Shown: positions 20,359 to 29,279, counted from the stretch's first letter. The stretch: DNA of 64,000 bases from Nocardiopsis mwathae (GCF_014201195.1 NZ_JACHDS010000001.1:2356001-2420000); one strand, 5' to 3'. Translations and numbers: made by a program. Notes: generated by a model not told the origin, from the letters alone.

Positions 20359-21267
20359 TCACGGCCGGAGCGCCACCGCCCCGGGGCGGTCGGGCCTGCG
20401 GACGCCGATGAGGCCGCCGCGCACGTCGTACCCGGCCGCTGCCAGGCGTTCCCGCGCCGCGCGGGCGCTGCGCACCGTCCGCTCGTCGAAGAGGCGGTGG
20501 TAGGCGGGGTCGGGCACCGCGTGCAGTGTTCGGCGCAGCGCGGCCAGCCCGGCCGTGGTCGCGGCCTGGCCGCCGGGGAGTTCGGGTAGCACGCGGTACG
20601 TGCGGCGCGCCCATTCGGGCAGGCTGTGGTAGGCCATCGCGCCGATGGGAAACCACAGCGGTTTGAGCGGCGCCAGCGCCCGCAGCCGCTCGGGAACCTT
20701 CGGCCACAGCAGGAAGCGCACCGCCCGGACGGCCTCCGGGGTGGCCCGCAGTCGGTGGCGGACGTCGGCCAGGTAGCGGCGCATGCCGACCAGGGAGGCG
20801 GGGACCTCCTCCGGGGCCAACCCGACGTAGGCGGCGGCACGCGCCTGCTCGGCGATGTACCGGTCGGCCTCGGCCGCGGTGAGGCGCTGTCCGGCGCGGC
20901 TGACGACCTCCAGGTAGGAGACGACCTCGGCGCAGTGCACCCACACCAGCAGGTCGTGCTCGTCGACCCGGTGGCGGCGGCCGGTGCGCGGGTCGGTGAA
21001 GGACAGCCGGGCGTGCACCCGGCGGATCCGCGCACCCAGCTCCTCGGCCTCCTCCGGGCTGCCGTAGGTGGTGACGGCGACGAAGTGGGTGGTGCGCAGC
21101 AGCCGCCCGGTGGGGTCGTCGCGGAAGTCGGAGCGCTGCCACACCCCCTGCATGGCCACCGGGTGCAGCGCCTGCAGCATCAGGGCGCGCACCCCGGCCA
21201 CCCACATGGCGCGGTCGAGGTGGATACGCCAGGTGATGCTCTGGGGATCGGCGACCGTCGGGGGCAT
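20359..21267 (-). CDS. MpaB-family oxygenase (DUF2236)
   Basis: A 302-residue protein with the features of the haem-b latex-clearing/mycophenolic-acid-B family: WRIHLDRAMWVAGVRALMLQALHPVAMQGV near the start, TTHFVAVTTYG, and VDEHDLLVWVHCAEVVSYLEV with its His residues as possible metal/haem ligands. Family members cleave C–C double bonds; actinomycetes carry many paralogues of unknown substrate. Starts divergently to the universal stress protein gene with 221 bases between them. Confidence 0.8.
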   Translation of the reverse strand: MPPTVADPQSITWRIHLDRAMWVAGVRALMLQALHPVAMQGVWQRSDFRDDPTGRLLRTTHFVAVTTYGSPEEAEELGARIRRVHARLSFTDPRTGRRHRVDEHDLLVWVHCAEVVSYLEVVSRAGQRLTAAEADRYIAEQARAAAYVGLAPEEVPASLVGMRRYLADVRHRLRATPEAVRAVRFLLWPKVPERLRALAPLKPLWFPIGAMAYHSLPEWARRTYRVLPELPGGQAATTAGLAALRRTLHAVPDPAYHRLFDERTVRSARAARERLAAAGYDVRGGLIGVRRPDRPGAVALRP

Positions 21268-21378
21268 GGGTCCTGCGACCCTCCTCTCCCGCGGCCCGCC
21301 GGTGGTGCCGGTGGCCCGTCCGACGACCGCGTCCGGGGACGCCTGTCAGTCTAATGACGGCTTGGTCGGCGCACATCC

Positions 21379-21394
21379 GGGCCGACCGGGGCCC
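21379..21394. promoter_or_regulatory. GGGCC…GGCCC palindrome upstream of usp
   Basis: GGGCCGACCGGGGCCC, about 95 bases before the stress-protein start, resembles the inverted GGGnC…GnCCC halves of DevR/DosR-type boxes. A related site is at 23916. High G+C makes chance matches common. Confidence 0.3.
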
Positions 21395-21488
21395 AAGGCC
21401 CCGCCCGTCCGGGCGGTTCGGCCGGAGAGCGGGGAGGAGGGTGCGGGGAGTCTGCAAAGGGAAGGTGTCTGAACAGGGAGGTCGAACC

Positions 21489-22364
21489 ATGGCGTCATCG
21501 ATACTTGTCGGAGTCGACGGCTCGGAGGAGAGCCTCATCGCTCTGGACTGGGCCGCCGAAGAGGCCGCCCTGCGCGGCAGCGGACTGCGCCTCCTCTACT
21601 CGGCGTGGGTGCCGGCGCTCGAACCGATCTTCCTTCCCGGCTCGGGTCCGTGGGACGACCACGCCCAGCGGGTCCTCCAGGCGGCCGAGGAGCGCGTGCG
21701 GCTGACCGATCCGGGCGTGCACGTCGAATCGAGCATCGGCTACCACGAGCCGGCCGCGGCCACACTGATCCACGCATCCCACGAGGCCAGCCTCATCGTG
21801 GTCGGCCTGCGGGGACGCGGGGGCTTCCCGGGGATGAAGATCGGCTCGGTGGCCTACGAGGTGGCCGCGCACGCCACCGTTCCGGTGGTGGTCGTCGGTC
21901 CGGAGCCACTGGCCGTCACCACCGTGCCGAAGATCGTAGTCGGGGTCGACGATTCCGACCACGGTCGGGCCGCACTGCGCGCGGCCTTCGTCGAGGCGCG
22001 ACTGCGCTCGGCGCGCGTCGAGGCGATCCACTCCGTACGGGTTCCGCCGGCCATCATGTCGGTGGCCATGCTCGGCGGCTACGACCTCGAATCCATGCGC
22101 GGCGAGCGGGAGCGCCTCACGCACGACGCGCTGAAGCCCTACCGCAACGAGTTCCCGGACGTGGAGGTGGAGACCAGGGTGGAGTGGGACGACGCCACCC
22201 ACGCCCTCAGCCGGGCCTCGGCAGGGGCGCACCTCGTGGTCGTAGGGGCGCGCGGCCGACACGGCTTCCCGTTCCTCGCCCTGGGCTCCGTCGCCCACGG
22301 CATCCTGCACCACGCGGCGTCCCCGGTCATGATCGTGCACATCGCCACCACCGAGGACGACTAG
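21489..22364 (+). CDS. Tandem universal stress protein
   Basis: A 291-residue protein with two UspA domains. Each has the ATP-binding signature: ILVGVDGSEES…GLRGRGGFPGMKIGSVAYEVAAHATVPVVVV and KIVVGVDDSDHGR…GARGRHGFPFLALGSVAHGILHHAASPVMIV. Tandem Usps of this kind are induced in hypoxia and stationary phase in actinobacteria. The ATG follows AGGGAGGTCGAACC. It precedes a strong terminator and faces CBS and DoxX genes of the same likely regulon. Confidence 0.9.
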   Translation: MASSILVGVDGSEESLIALDWAAEEAALRGSGLRLLYSAWVPALEPIFLPGSGPWDDHAQRVLQAAEERVRLTDPGVHVESSIGYHEPAAATLIHASHEASLIVVGLRGRGGFPGMKIGSVAYEVAAHATVPVVVVGPEPLAVTTVPKIVVGVDDSDHGRAALRAAFVEARLRSARVEAIHSVRVPPAIMSVAMLGGYDLESMRGERERLTHDALKPYRNEFPDVEVETRVEWDDATHALSRASAGAHLVVVGARGRHGFPFLALGSVAHGILHHAASPVMIVHIATTEDD

Positions 22365-22388
22365 CGGGAAGGGCGCACACCACGCACG

Positions 22389-22424
22389 AGGGGAGGTCCC
22401 GGCCGAATGGCCGGGACCTCCCCT
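22389..22424. terminator. Strong bidirectional terminator
   Basis: A perfect 16-bp stem (AGGGGAGGTCCCGGCC and complement) with a GAAT tetraloop followed by a pyrimidine-rich stretch. Placed between convergent usp (+) and CBS (−) genes. Confidence 0.9.
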
Positions 22425-22479
22425 CCACTTTCGTCTCTTCTTCCGTCCCTTGGCCGCGCGTCCCACGGTGCGCCCCCGG

Positions 22480-23202
22480 TCAGGGCAGGTAGGGCGTCCG
22501 CGGCCGGACCAGGTCGTCGACGTTCCAGGTGAGCCGGTCGTGCACGCCGACGATCCCGTCGACGCTCTGCACCAACTGGAGCAGAACCGGGACGTGGCTG
22601 TGCTGCTCCAGACGCCCCTCCAGGGTGACCATGCCGTCCTGGACGGTGAAGCTGATGCTCCCCGGTTCCAGCCAGCGCGGTGCCCGCCCGAGTGCGGTGC
22701 CGACGTCGCGCGCGATGTCGGCGTCCTTGCGCACGAAGACCCGCAGCAGGTCGCGTCTGCTGACGATCCCGACCAGGTGGCCGTGCTCGTCCACGACCGG
22801 AAGCTGCTTGACGTCGTACCGGTCCATCACCCGGGCCGCCTGGACGACGGAGGCGTCGGGATGCGCCGTCACCACGTTGCGGCTCATCAGCCGGTCGGCC
22901 TTCTCCGCCAGGGCCTTGTCCCTGGCGGAGGCGCCTCCGACTCCGCCGAGCGCGTGGCGCAGCCAGGCGCGCATGGGCTCCCGGTAACCGGAGTCCAGAT
23001 GTCCCTCGTCTCCCTCGGGCTGGAACTCGGCCTTGTGTACCAGGTCGGATTCGGAGACGACGCCGACCACCCGGCCCCTGTCGACGACCGGCAGCGCGGC
23101 GACGTTCTTGGTGATGATGCAGTTGGCGATGTCCTTGAACGCGGTGTCCGGGCCGATGGTCACCACGTCGGTGGTCATGACGTCGCGAACGGTGGCGGTC
23201 AT
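22480..23202 (-). CDS. CBS-domain pair plus BON domain protein
   Basis: A 240-residue soluble protein: two CBS domains (about 7–60 and 100–155; VRDVMTTDVVTIGPDTAF and ADRLMSRNVVTAHPDASV) followed by a BON domain (ISFTVQDGMVTLEGRLEQHSHVPVLLQLV). CBS pairs bind adenosyl ligands as energy sensors; BON domains are thought to contact membranes. The CBS-BON combination is a common actinobacterial stress protein. I start at the second Met (MTATV), which has GAGAGG at the right distance. It follows the DoxX gene by 40 bases, probably as one operon. Confidence 0.88.
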   Translation of the reverse strand: MTATVRDVMTTDVVTIGPDTAFKDIANCIITKNVAALPVVDRGRVVGVVSESDLVHKAEFQPEGDEGHLDSGYREPMRAWLRHALGGVGGASARDKALAEKADRLMSRNVVTAHPDASVVQAARVMDRYDVKQLPVVDEHGHLVGIVSRRDLLRVFVRKDADIARDVGTALGRAPRWLEPGSISFTVQDGMVTLEGRLEQHSHVPVLLQLVQSVDGIVGVHDRLTWNVDDLVRPRTPYLP

Positions 23203-23242
23203 GTGCTTACCTCTCATCTCGCGGTCTGTGGTGGCCGGGCCG

Positions 23243-23824
23243 TCAGCGCAGCCACGGGTAGCGTCGGACCACTCCGAGCCTGCTCCAGGCCCGACCCAGT
23301 CCGAGGGTGTCCCCCGCGTTCGCCACGGCCAGGAGGGCCAGGACGAGCGCGAAGACGATGTGGTAGCTGATGACGGGGTTATCGGTGGGCGGCAGCATGG
23401 ACGACCACATCAGCAGGAGCATGACGGCTCCGCTGACCGCGGCGATCCGCATCCCGATCCCCAGCATGAGGGCCAGGCCGATCCCCAGCAGCCCGGCCAT
23501 GAACAGGGCGTCGGCCCACGGTGCTCCGGCGATCGACCGGTAGAAGTCCGCGAACGGGCCGTGGACGGCATTGGTGAGGAACCCCTCGGTCGGACTGCCG
23601 CCGCCGAGCCACGCGGCGTCGCGCGGTGTCGCGAAGCCCAGGCCGAAGGTCTTGTCCAGGAACGCCCACAGGAAGATCCACCCCATGGCCAGTCGGAGGA
23701 CCGCCAGGGTGACGGGTGCCGCCGCCACGCCCGCGGGCGGAGAGTTCACGGCACGGGCCCACTCCTCCCGCCGCTTCGCGACGGACGCCGCGCGCCGCTT
23801 TCCCATTCCCTCGATACCGGTCAT
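23243..23824 (-). CDS. DoxX-like membrane protein
   Basis: A 193-residue protein with four membrane helices; LRLAMGWIFLWAFLDKTFGLGFAT and LFMAGLLGIGLALMLGIGMRIAAVSG are DoxX-family motifs. DoxX proteins associate with thiol/oxidant defence complexes in mycobacteria. The start has GAAGGGGG upstream. First gene of a probable DoxX–CBS operon, divergent from the HPF-like gene. Confidence 0.85.
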   Translation of the reverse strand: MTGIEGMGKRRAASVAKRREEWARAVNSPPAGVAAAPVTLAVLRLAMGWIFLWAFLDKTFGLGFATPRDAAWLGGGSPTEGFLTNAVHGPFADFYRSIAGAPWADALFMAGLLGIGLALMLGIGMRIAAVSGAVMLLLMWSSMLPPTDNPVISYHIVFALVLALLAVANAGDTLGLGRAWSRLGVVRRYPWLR

Positions 23825-23915
23825 CGCCGATCCCCCTTCGGGCGTCGGAAGCTCGTCCCTTCCAGGCAACACCGTCGACCTGTGCGGGATAAGTGCCGGA
23901 CGGCGCCGCCGCGGC

Positions 23916-23929
23916 GGGCCGAATGTCCC
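23916..23929. promoter_or_regulatory. Imperfect GGGCC…GTCCC palindrome in DoxX/HPF divergent region
   Basis: GGGCCGAATGTCCC lies 92 bases upstream of doxX and 138 upstream of the HPF-like gene, and is similar to the site at 21379. It could serve both promoters if a DevR-type activator acts here. Confidence 0.3.
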
Positions 23930-24066
23930 GGCTGCACGGCCCCCTCGGCCCGGCCCAACGGCACCCGGGGGACGGGCTGAACGGCGGTGGTCAGGGCCAC
24001 GGTGCCGGGGCCACTCTGGGCACGTCACCACATCCTCCACCGCGGTTCGACGGGAAGGCGGCGGCC

Positions 24067-24477
24067 ATGGACCTCACCAGGATCGACCTCAGGAACGCCG
24101 AGGCGACCACACACGTGGGCGTGATCCGGACCGGCGGCGTCGATGACGCCGCCCTCGCCCACATTCGCGACAGGTTCGAGGGCGTGTCGCTCTACTCCGC
24201 CGTTCCCCTGTACCGGGTGTCGGTGACCGTCGGCTGCAGGAAGGTGCCCGTGTTCGGCCGCGTCGTGCGTGTCGAGGTGCACACCGACCGCGGCGCCGAC
24301 ACCGTGAGCGCCGAGGCGGAGGGGGATTCGGTCTTCACGGCCGTGGACAAGGCGCGTGACCGCCTCTGCATGGAACTGGCCGGGCACGACGTGGCCGAAG
24401 CGGTTCTGCGGCCGGCCGGTACGTGGGCGAGGATGAAGGCGATGCTGCGCGCCGGGGTGCGGCAGGCCGCGTCGTAG
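24067..24477 (+). CDS. HPF/RaiA-like ribosome-binding protein, short and divergent
   Basis: A 136-residue protein. RVVRVEVHTDRGADTVSAEAEGDSVFTAVDKARDRLCMEL resembles the beta-alpha core of ribosome hibernation factors (alternating strand then AIDxAxDRLxRQL helix), though the fit is weaker than for true HPF and the C-terminal dimerisation domain is missing. If correct it would bind the 30S decoding site in stress. GAAGG lies upstream of the ATG. Its setting among usp/CBS/DoxX genes matches the dormancy theme. Alternative: unrelated small protein. Confidence 0.6.
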   Translation: MDLTRIDLRNAEATTHVGVIRTGGVDDAALAHIRDRFEGVSLYSAVPLYRVSVTVGCRKVPVFGRVVRVEVHTDRGADTVSAEAEGDSVFTAVDKARDRLCMELAGHDVAEAVLRPAGTWARMKAMLRAGVRQAAS

Positions 24478-24479
24478 CC

Positions 24480-24535
24480 GTGTTCCGCGGTCCGGATCCG
24501 CGCTGGCGGCCACCGGCACGACGCCCGCCGCGCCG
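24480..24535. repeat. Dispersed degenerate repeat, copy 2
   Basis: Counterpart of 7631–7685; the last 30 bases are 27/30 identical. Starts 2 bases past the stop of the HPF-like gene. Confidence 0.45.
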
Positions 24536-24668
24536 GGCGTTCGGCACGGTCAAGGAAGACTTTGCCACGACGGGAGGGCGGGATATCGGTGATCGGCGTC
24601 ACACTCGTAGGGTGAGCGGCCGCCGCGACCGGTCGTAGGACGTCACCTGGCACACGGGGGAGGCCACC

Positions 24669-25463
24669 GTGATCACCACCGACTTCATTCCCGGTTCGCC
24701 CTGCTGGATCGAGATGTTCACGCCCGATATCCGGGCCACCACCGCCTTCTACCGGAGCGTGCTCGGCTGGGGGTCCGAGCCCGCCGAGTCCGCCGGGGCC
24801 GACACCTACGAGCTGTTCCACCTCGACGGCCGCACCCTCGGCGGCGTCACCGCCTCCACCGACCGGGGGTCGGGTTCCGCCTGGACGATCTACTTCACCA
24901 GCCCCGATGTCCATGCCACCGCCCGCGCGGTGGAGCACGGCGGCGGCACGGTGAGCATGGCGCCGATGGACGTCTTGGATCTCGGTCGCGCGGCGGAGTT
25001 CACCGACCCGCAGGGCGGGCGGTTCGGCGCGTGGACCGCCGCCTCCTTCACCGGGTTCGAGGCGGCGGACCGACCGGGGACCCTGTGCTGGACCGAGCTG
25101 TGGACGGACGATGTCACGGCGGCCAAGAAGTTCTACGCGGGCGTGTTCGGCTGGGGGTTCCAGGACATGGTCATGCCCGGCGACGAGGAGTTCACCTATA
25201 CGCTGCTCACCCCACCGGGGGCAGGTGAGGACCGCATGCACGGCGGCCTGTGCCAGGCCGAGGTTCCCGGGCCCGAGGGGTCCGCGGCCAACTGGCACCC
25301 GGTGTTCGCCGTCACCGACTGCGACGACACCACCGCCAGGGTGGCGGCCGAGGGCGGGCAGGTACTGATGGGCCCGGAGGACGCCGAGGGGGTCGGTCGG
25401 CTCTCGGTGGGCAAGGACCTCTTCGGGGCGGATTTCGTGCTACTGACACCCGCCCCGGAGTGA
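24669..25463 (+). CDS. Two-domain VOC (glyoxalase-like) protein
   Basis: A 264-residue protein built of two vicinal-oxygen-chelate modules (GSPCWIEMFTPDIRATTAFY and GTLCWTELWTDDVTAAKKFY at the two starts; both end with a phi-GADFVLL or GGRFGAW strand). Similar tandem proteins in actinomycetes are labelled hydroxylase or 27-kDa antigen-like; the reaction is unknown. GTG start with GGGGGAGG upstream. Followed by a 256-base gap before catalase. Confidence 0.85.
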   Translation: MITTDFIPGSPCWIEMFTPDIRATTAFYRSVLGWGSEPAESAGADTYELFHLDGRTLGGVTASTDRGSGSAWTIYFTSPDVHATARAVEHGGGTVSMAPMDVLDLGRAAEFTDPQGGRFGAWTAASFTGFEAADRPGTLCWTELWTDDVTAAKKFYAGVFGWGFQDMVMPGDEEFTYTLLTPPGAGEDRMHGGLCQAEVPGPEGSAANWHPVFAVTDCDDTTARVAAEGGQVLMGPEDAEGVGRLSVGKDLFGADFVLLTPAPE

Positions 25464-25719
25464 GTCCGCAGGACGTTTCGGGCGCTGTCGCCCTTCTTGA
25501 AGCGTTCCTCAGCGGCGGTTTGGCCCGGCTTGGCATTACCCCCGCCCTGAGCGGGGACGATCCAGCGCGAGTGTACGACGACGAAGAAGAATACGTCGGG
25601 GCTGTCCCGTCGATACCGGTACCGCGGCCCTCGTGGCGGATGGCCGGGGCGACAGGCCCGGGCACCGCCGCGGGGATCACCGAATCGGCAGGACGGCCTG
25701 ACGAGGGAGGTCCGAACCG

Positions 25720-27195
25720 ATGGCCGCCTACGGTCTGCCCGAACAAGGAAACCCCACGACCACCACCGGCGCGGGCGCCCCCGCACCCAGTGACGAGCAG
25801 TCGCTGAGTGTCGGGCGCGACGGGCCGCTGCTCATGCACGACGCCTACCTCATCGAGAAGATGGCGCAGTTCAACCGGGAGCGCGTCCCCGAACGCGTCG
25901 TGCACGCCAAGGGCACCGGGGCCTACGGTGTCTTCCACGTGACCGACGACGTCTCGGAGTACACCTGCGCCGACCTGTTCCAGCCGGGGCGCGAGACGCC
26001 CATGCTCGCACGCTTCTCCAGCGTCGCCGGAGAGCTGGGCAGCCCCGACACGTGGCGCGACCCGCGCGGTTTCGCCCTGAAGTTCTACACCCATGAGGGC
26101 AACTACGACCTCGTGGGCAATAACACGCCCGTCTTCTTCATGCGCGACCCGCAGAAGTTCCAGGACTTCATCCGGTCGCAGAAGCGCGACCCGCGCACCG
26201 GGCTGCGGGACCACACCATGCAGTGGGACTACTGGTCGCTGTCGCCGGAGTCCGCGCACCAGGTCACCTGGCTGATGGGCGACCGCGGGATCCCGCGGTC
26301 CTACCGCCACATGAACGGCTACGGCTCGCACACCTACATGTGGGTCAACGCCGAGGGGCGCCGGGTGTGGATCAAGTACCACATCCACACCGACCAGGGG
26401 ATCGACTTCCTCACCCAGGACGAGGCCGACCGCCTGGCCGGGAAGGACGCCGACTTCCACCGACGCGACCTGTACGCCGCCATCGACCGCGGCGACCACC
26501 CGTCGTGGACGCTGAAGGTCCAGGTCATGCCGGTCGAGGACGCGGCCGGCTACCGGTTCAACCCCTTCGACCTCACCAAGGTGTGGCCGCACGGGGACTA
26601 CCCGCTGATCGAGGTCGGCCGGATGACGCTGAACGAGGTGCCCGAGGACTTCTTCATCCACGTCGAGCAGGCGGCGTTCGAGCCCTCCAACCTCGTGCGC
26701 GGGGTGGGGCCGTCACCGGACAAGATGCTGTTGTCGCGCCTGTTCTCCTACCCCGACACCCACCGCTACCGGATCGGCGTCAACTACAACGAGCTGCCGC
26801 CGAACCAGCCCAGGGTGCCGGTGCGCTCGTATGCCAAGGACGGCCGGATGCGCTTCACCAAGCCGGACACCGGGGCGGTCTACCACCCCAACTCCTTCGG
26901 CGGGCCGGATGCCGCCGTGCAGGAGGGCACCGAGCACGCCTGGTGGACGGTGGAGACGGGAGACCTGGTCCGCGCGCCCTACACGCAGCACCGCGAGGAC
27001 GACGACTTCGTCCAGCCCCGGGCGCTGATCCGCGACGTCATGGACGACGCGGCCCGCGACCGCCTGGTGTCCAACGTGGCCGGACACATGTCCAAGGTCA
27101 CCCACGACGGGGTGCTAAGCCGGTCGCTGGAGTACTGGCGCCGGATCGACCGGGAGATCGGCGACCGCATCACCGAGGCGGTGGGCGGAAAGTAG
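25720..27195 (+). CDS. Monofunctional haem catalase (clade 3)
   Basis: A 491-residue catalase, the usual small-subunit size. Distal His62 in [12 protein letters not shown], an Asn in [11 protein letters not shown], and proximal haem ligand Tyr344 in [14 protein letters not shown] are all present. Decomposes H2O2 in the cytoplasm. ATG preceded by GGGAGGTCCGAACCG. No adjacent CatR/Fur-type regulator; likely its own transcript ended by the following hairpin. Confidence 0.95.
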   Translation: MAAYGLPEQGNPTTTTGAGAPAPSDEQSLSVGRDGPLLMHDAYLIEKMAQFNRERVPERVVHAKGTGAYGVFHVTDDVSEYTCADLFQPGRETPMLARFSSVAGELGSPDTWRDPRGFALKFYTHEGNYDLVGNNTPVFFMRDPQKFQDFIRSQKRDPRTGLRDHTMQWDYWSLSPESAHQVTWLMGDRGIPRSYRHMNGYGSHTYMWVNAEGRRVWIKYHIHTDQGIDFLTQDEADRLAGKDADFHRRDLYAAIDRGDHPSWTLKVQVMPVEDAAGYRFNPFDLTKVWPHGDYPLIEVGRMTLNEVPEDFFIHVEQAAFEPSNLVRGVGPSPDKMLLSRLFSYPDTHRYRIGVNYNELPPNQPRVPVRSYAKDGRMRFTKPDTGAVYHPNSFGGPDAAVQEGTEHAWWTVETGDLVRAPYTQHREDDDFVQPRALIRDVMDDAARDRLVSNVAGHMSKVTHDGVLSRSLEYWRRIDREIGDRITEAVGGK

Positions 27196-27215
27196 GGCGA
27201 CTCGCGCCTCAGGGC

Positions 27216-27243
27216 GTCCTGAGGGGCCACGGCCCCTCAGGAC
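27216..27243. terminator. Bidirectional terminator after catalase
   Basis: A 13-bp inverted repeat (GTCCTGAGGGGCC and complement) with almost no loop, between catalase (+) and the convergent 27353 gene. Confidence 0.8.
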
Positions 27244-27352
27244 CACGCGGGGAAGCGGGGATGGCGCGGCCCGGTCGTTCCGTGGCGGGGTTGCGGCCGA
27301 CATCCTCTCCTTCAAGCCCGTGCCGCCGGCAGCGCGCGGCGCGGGCCGGGCG

Positions 27353-27787
27353 CTAGGCGTCGCCCCGGCTCAGGGCGTAGAGCGTCGCGGCGGCGACAAG
27401 CCCGTAGACGGCATGACCCATCAGGCTCATCACCGCGGCCTCGTCGATCATGAAAACGGGCATGCCCATCATGGTCGGCATCAGGACGAGCGCGCCCAGA
27501 ACCCACCAGACCAGTCCGTAGCCGAGGCCGGCCCCCAGCACCGGCAGGATGCGGTGGGCGAAGGCGCCGGCGAGAATCCCGAACACCAGCCCGATGGCGG
27601 CCGAGATCACCAGGTGGACGGCTCCCCCCACCACGGCGCTCTCACTGCCGACGAGCATGGCGACCATCGGAAGCATCCCCGTCATCGCCATGAGCATGCC
27701 GAAGACGACACCGCCGGCCAGTCCGGCCACGACGCCGCGCCCGGCGTAGGTCACCGCGTGGGAACGGGTATGGGCGATCGTGGACAT
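27353..27787 (-). CDS. Small four-helix membrane protein
   Basis: A 144-residue protein with four membrane segments rich in Met and Gly (GGVVFGMLMAMTGMLPMVAMLVG; LMPTMMGMPVFM). It resembles the DUF1440/DUF6789-type small actinobacterial membrane proteins; no function known. GGAGGTAGATGCC sets the start. The Met-rich loops (MMGMPVFMID) could bind metal, but this is speculation. Confidence 0.7.
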   Translation of the reverse strand: MSTIAHTRSHAVTYAGRGVVAGLAGGVVFGMLMAMTGMLPMVAMLVGSESAVVGGAVHLVISAAIGLVFGILAGAFAHRILPVLGAGLGYGLVWWVLGALVLMPTMMGMPVFMIDEAAVMSLMGHAVYGLVAAATLYALSRGDA

Positions 27788-27970
27788 GGCATCTACCTCC
27801 CTGAGACGGCCGCGCCGCGATCTGCGGGCGGCGGGTGCGGCTCTGACCGCAGCGCCCATTGCATCCCGGAGCCCCCGCCGCAGGGCCGGTCCCTGTCGCT
27901 TCGCTGACACTTTTCCCTCCGGTGGAGCGGGAACGAGGCCTACTGGTGGGGCAGAAGGGAGGGGGTGGCG

Positions 27971-28089
27971 ATGATCCGCGCCGTGTGGAACGGTGTCGTA
28001 CTGGCCGAGGCCGAGCGCACCGTCAGCGTCGAGGGCAACCACTACTTCCCGCCCGAGTCGCTGCGGCGGGAGAACCTCACCGAGTCCGC
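27971..28089 (+). pseudogene. DUF427 gene, 5' fragment only
   Basis: The first 38–40 codons read MIRAVWNGVVLAEAERTVSV then GNHYFPPESLRRENLTES, the unmistakable start of DUF427 (NHYFPPESV) proteins. After about base 28085 the family sequence (CPWKG motif onward, about 55 residues) is missing and the frame continues into Arg/Cys-rich nonsense to 28237. GGGAGGGGG lies upstream of the ATG. The remainder was lost by a deletion joining this gene to ccdA. Confidence 0.75.
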
Positions 28090-28695
28090 TGGCTGCTCAG
28101 CGGGCGGGAGGTCAAGGTGCTGCTGCCGGCGCCGACGCCGGGCCGCCCCACGCGCTCGCTGCGGTGGGCGGCCACCTACGGGGTCGCCTACGCGGTCGCG
28201 TCGCTGTCGTGCACCGTCGGCCCGTTCCTCGCGGTGACGGCGAGCGCCCTGCGCTCCACCACCCCGCTGGGCGCGGTGGGCGTGTTCCTCGCCTACGCCG
28301 CCGGGATGGGCCTGGTCATCGGCGTGCTCACGGTGACGGTGGCGCTGGCCCGCGAGGGGGTGACCGCGCGGCTGCGCCGCGCCCTGCCGCACCTGACCCG
28401 CGGCGGCGGCGCGCTGCTCATCCTGGCCGGGGCCTACGTCGCCTACTACGGCGCCTTCGAGCTGCGGGTGTTCGCGGGCGGGTCGGCCCAGGACCCGGTG
28501 ATCGGCGCCGCCACCGCGATCCAGTCGGAGCTGGCCCGCCTGCTGGGCGACATCGGCCCCGCCTGGTTCGCCGTCGCCCTGGCCGTGCTGGTGGCACTGG
28601 GTACGGCCCGCGCCCTGTGGCGGGCCCGCAACCACCGGGCCGCCGCACCCCGTTCCTCGGCCGCGGAGCCCTCCGAGCCCTCAGAACGGGGATGA
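28090..28695 (+). pseudogene. CcdA-type cytochrome c biogenesis protein, 3' fragment
   Basis: From base 28090 a frame one base off from the DUF427 fragment encodes about 201 residues matching the second half of actinobacterial CcdA: WLLSGREVKVLLP, GVAYAVASLSCTVGPFLAV (second redox Cys), then four helices. The N-terminal ~100 residues with the NPCG Cys are absent, so electron transfer to thioredoxin-like partners is impossible. No plausible start or ribosome site precedes it. Normally the protein is about 280–300 residues. A broken gene, possibly still transcribed from the DUF427 promoter. Confidence 0.75.
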
Positions 28696-28752
28696 CGCGG
28701 CTGCGGGGAACCGATACCGGACCGCCGAATGGCGCGGCCGCCCGCTGTCCCC

Positions 28753-28851
28753 GGCCTGGGACAGCGGCCAGCCGTCCTCGACGATGCAGCGGGCCAGGGC
28801 GAGGCGGCCTGCGGGTGCGAGTTTGGCGTTGGCGTGGGTAGTGTGGGCCAC
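28753..28851 (-). mobile_element. IS481-type transposase N-terminal remnant
   Basis: On the minus strand GTG (28849–28851) opens VAHTTHANAKLAPAGRLALA then RCIVEDGWPLSQA, like the start of IS481-family transposases (AHANAxLTPxGRxxLxxR, first helix-turn-helix). After 33 codons the similarity ends near base 28753. About 85 bases outside the start (28851–28940) include an interrupted repeat AGGTGT…ACACCT and two direct copies of CGGAGGGCC, perhaps the original element end. It abuts the ccdA fragment. Confidence 0.6.
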
Positions 28852-28967
28852 GGAGGGCCTCCTGACCTACTTCAGGTGTTGATCTTGACAATCCACACCT
28901 ATGTCGGAGGCCCTCTCGTGCTGTCAAATCGCTGCCGGGCTGTACCTAACCTCTGTGGTCAGTACAG

Positions 28968-29279
28968 CTAGCCGACTCTCGCGACCAGCTCACGGCGCTG
29001 GCGGTCGCCGAGCTCGCCGATGCGGCGGTCGGCGCCGATGCCGACCTCCGCCATCAGGGCGACGACGCGTGCCGTGCCGATGCCGGGTACGGCGTGCAGG
29101 ACCAGCGAGACCTTGGTGCGGGCGACCACCGGGTCCCTCTCGGCCCGGGCGAAGACATTCGAGAGTCTGCTTCTGCCGCTGCGAACGGAGTCCAGCAGCG
29201 CCGTTCGGGACCGCCGGGCCGTCGCGGCGTTCTCCTGAGCGGCCATTCGCTGAACAGGGGTCATCGACAGCAGGGGCAT
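28968..29279 (-). CDS. Actinobacterial integration host factor (sIHF/mIHF) paralogue
   Basis: A 103-residue basic nucleoid protein. LSMTPVQRMAAQENAATARR (N-terminal helix) and KVSLVLHAVPGIGTARVVAL then AEVGIGADRRIGELGDRQRR match the helix-two-turns-helix lead of mIHF/sIHF, which binds and bends DNA. The usual gene sits next to gmk; this one does not, and several normally fixed positions differ (VSLVLHAVPG for ALLESLPG), so it is probably a second copy. TAG stop lies beside the IS remnant. AGAGGA precedes the ATG. Confidence 0.8.
   Translation of the reverse strand: MPLLSMTPVQRMAAQENAATARRSRTALLDSVRSGRSRLSNVFARAERDPVVARTKVSLVLHAVPGIGTARVVALMAEVGIGADRRIGELGDRQRRELVARVG

Noticed and set aside
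25250-25807. Plus-strand frame across the VOC–catalase gap
   Set aside because: Begins inside the VOC gene in another phase and has no family resemblance or ribosome site.
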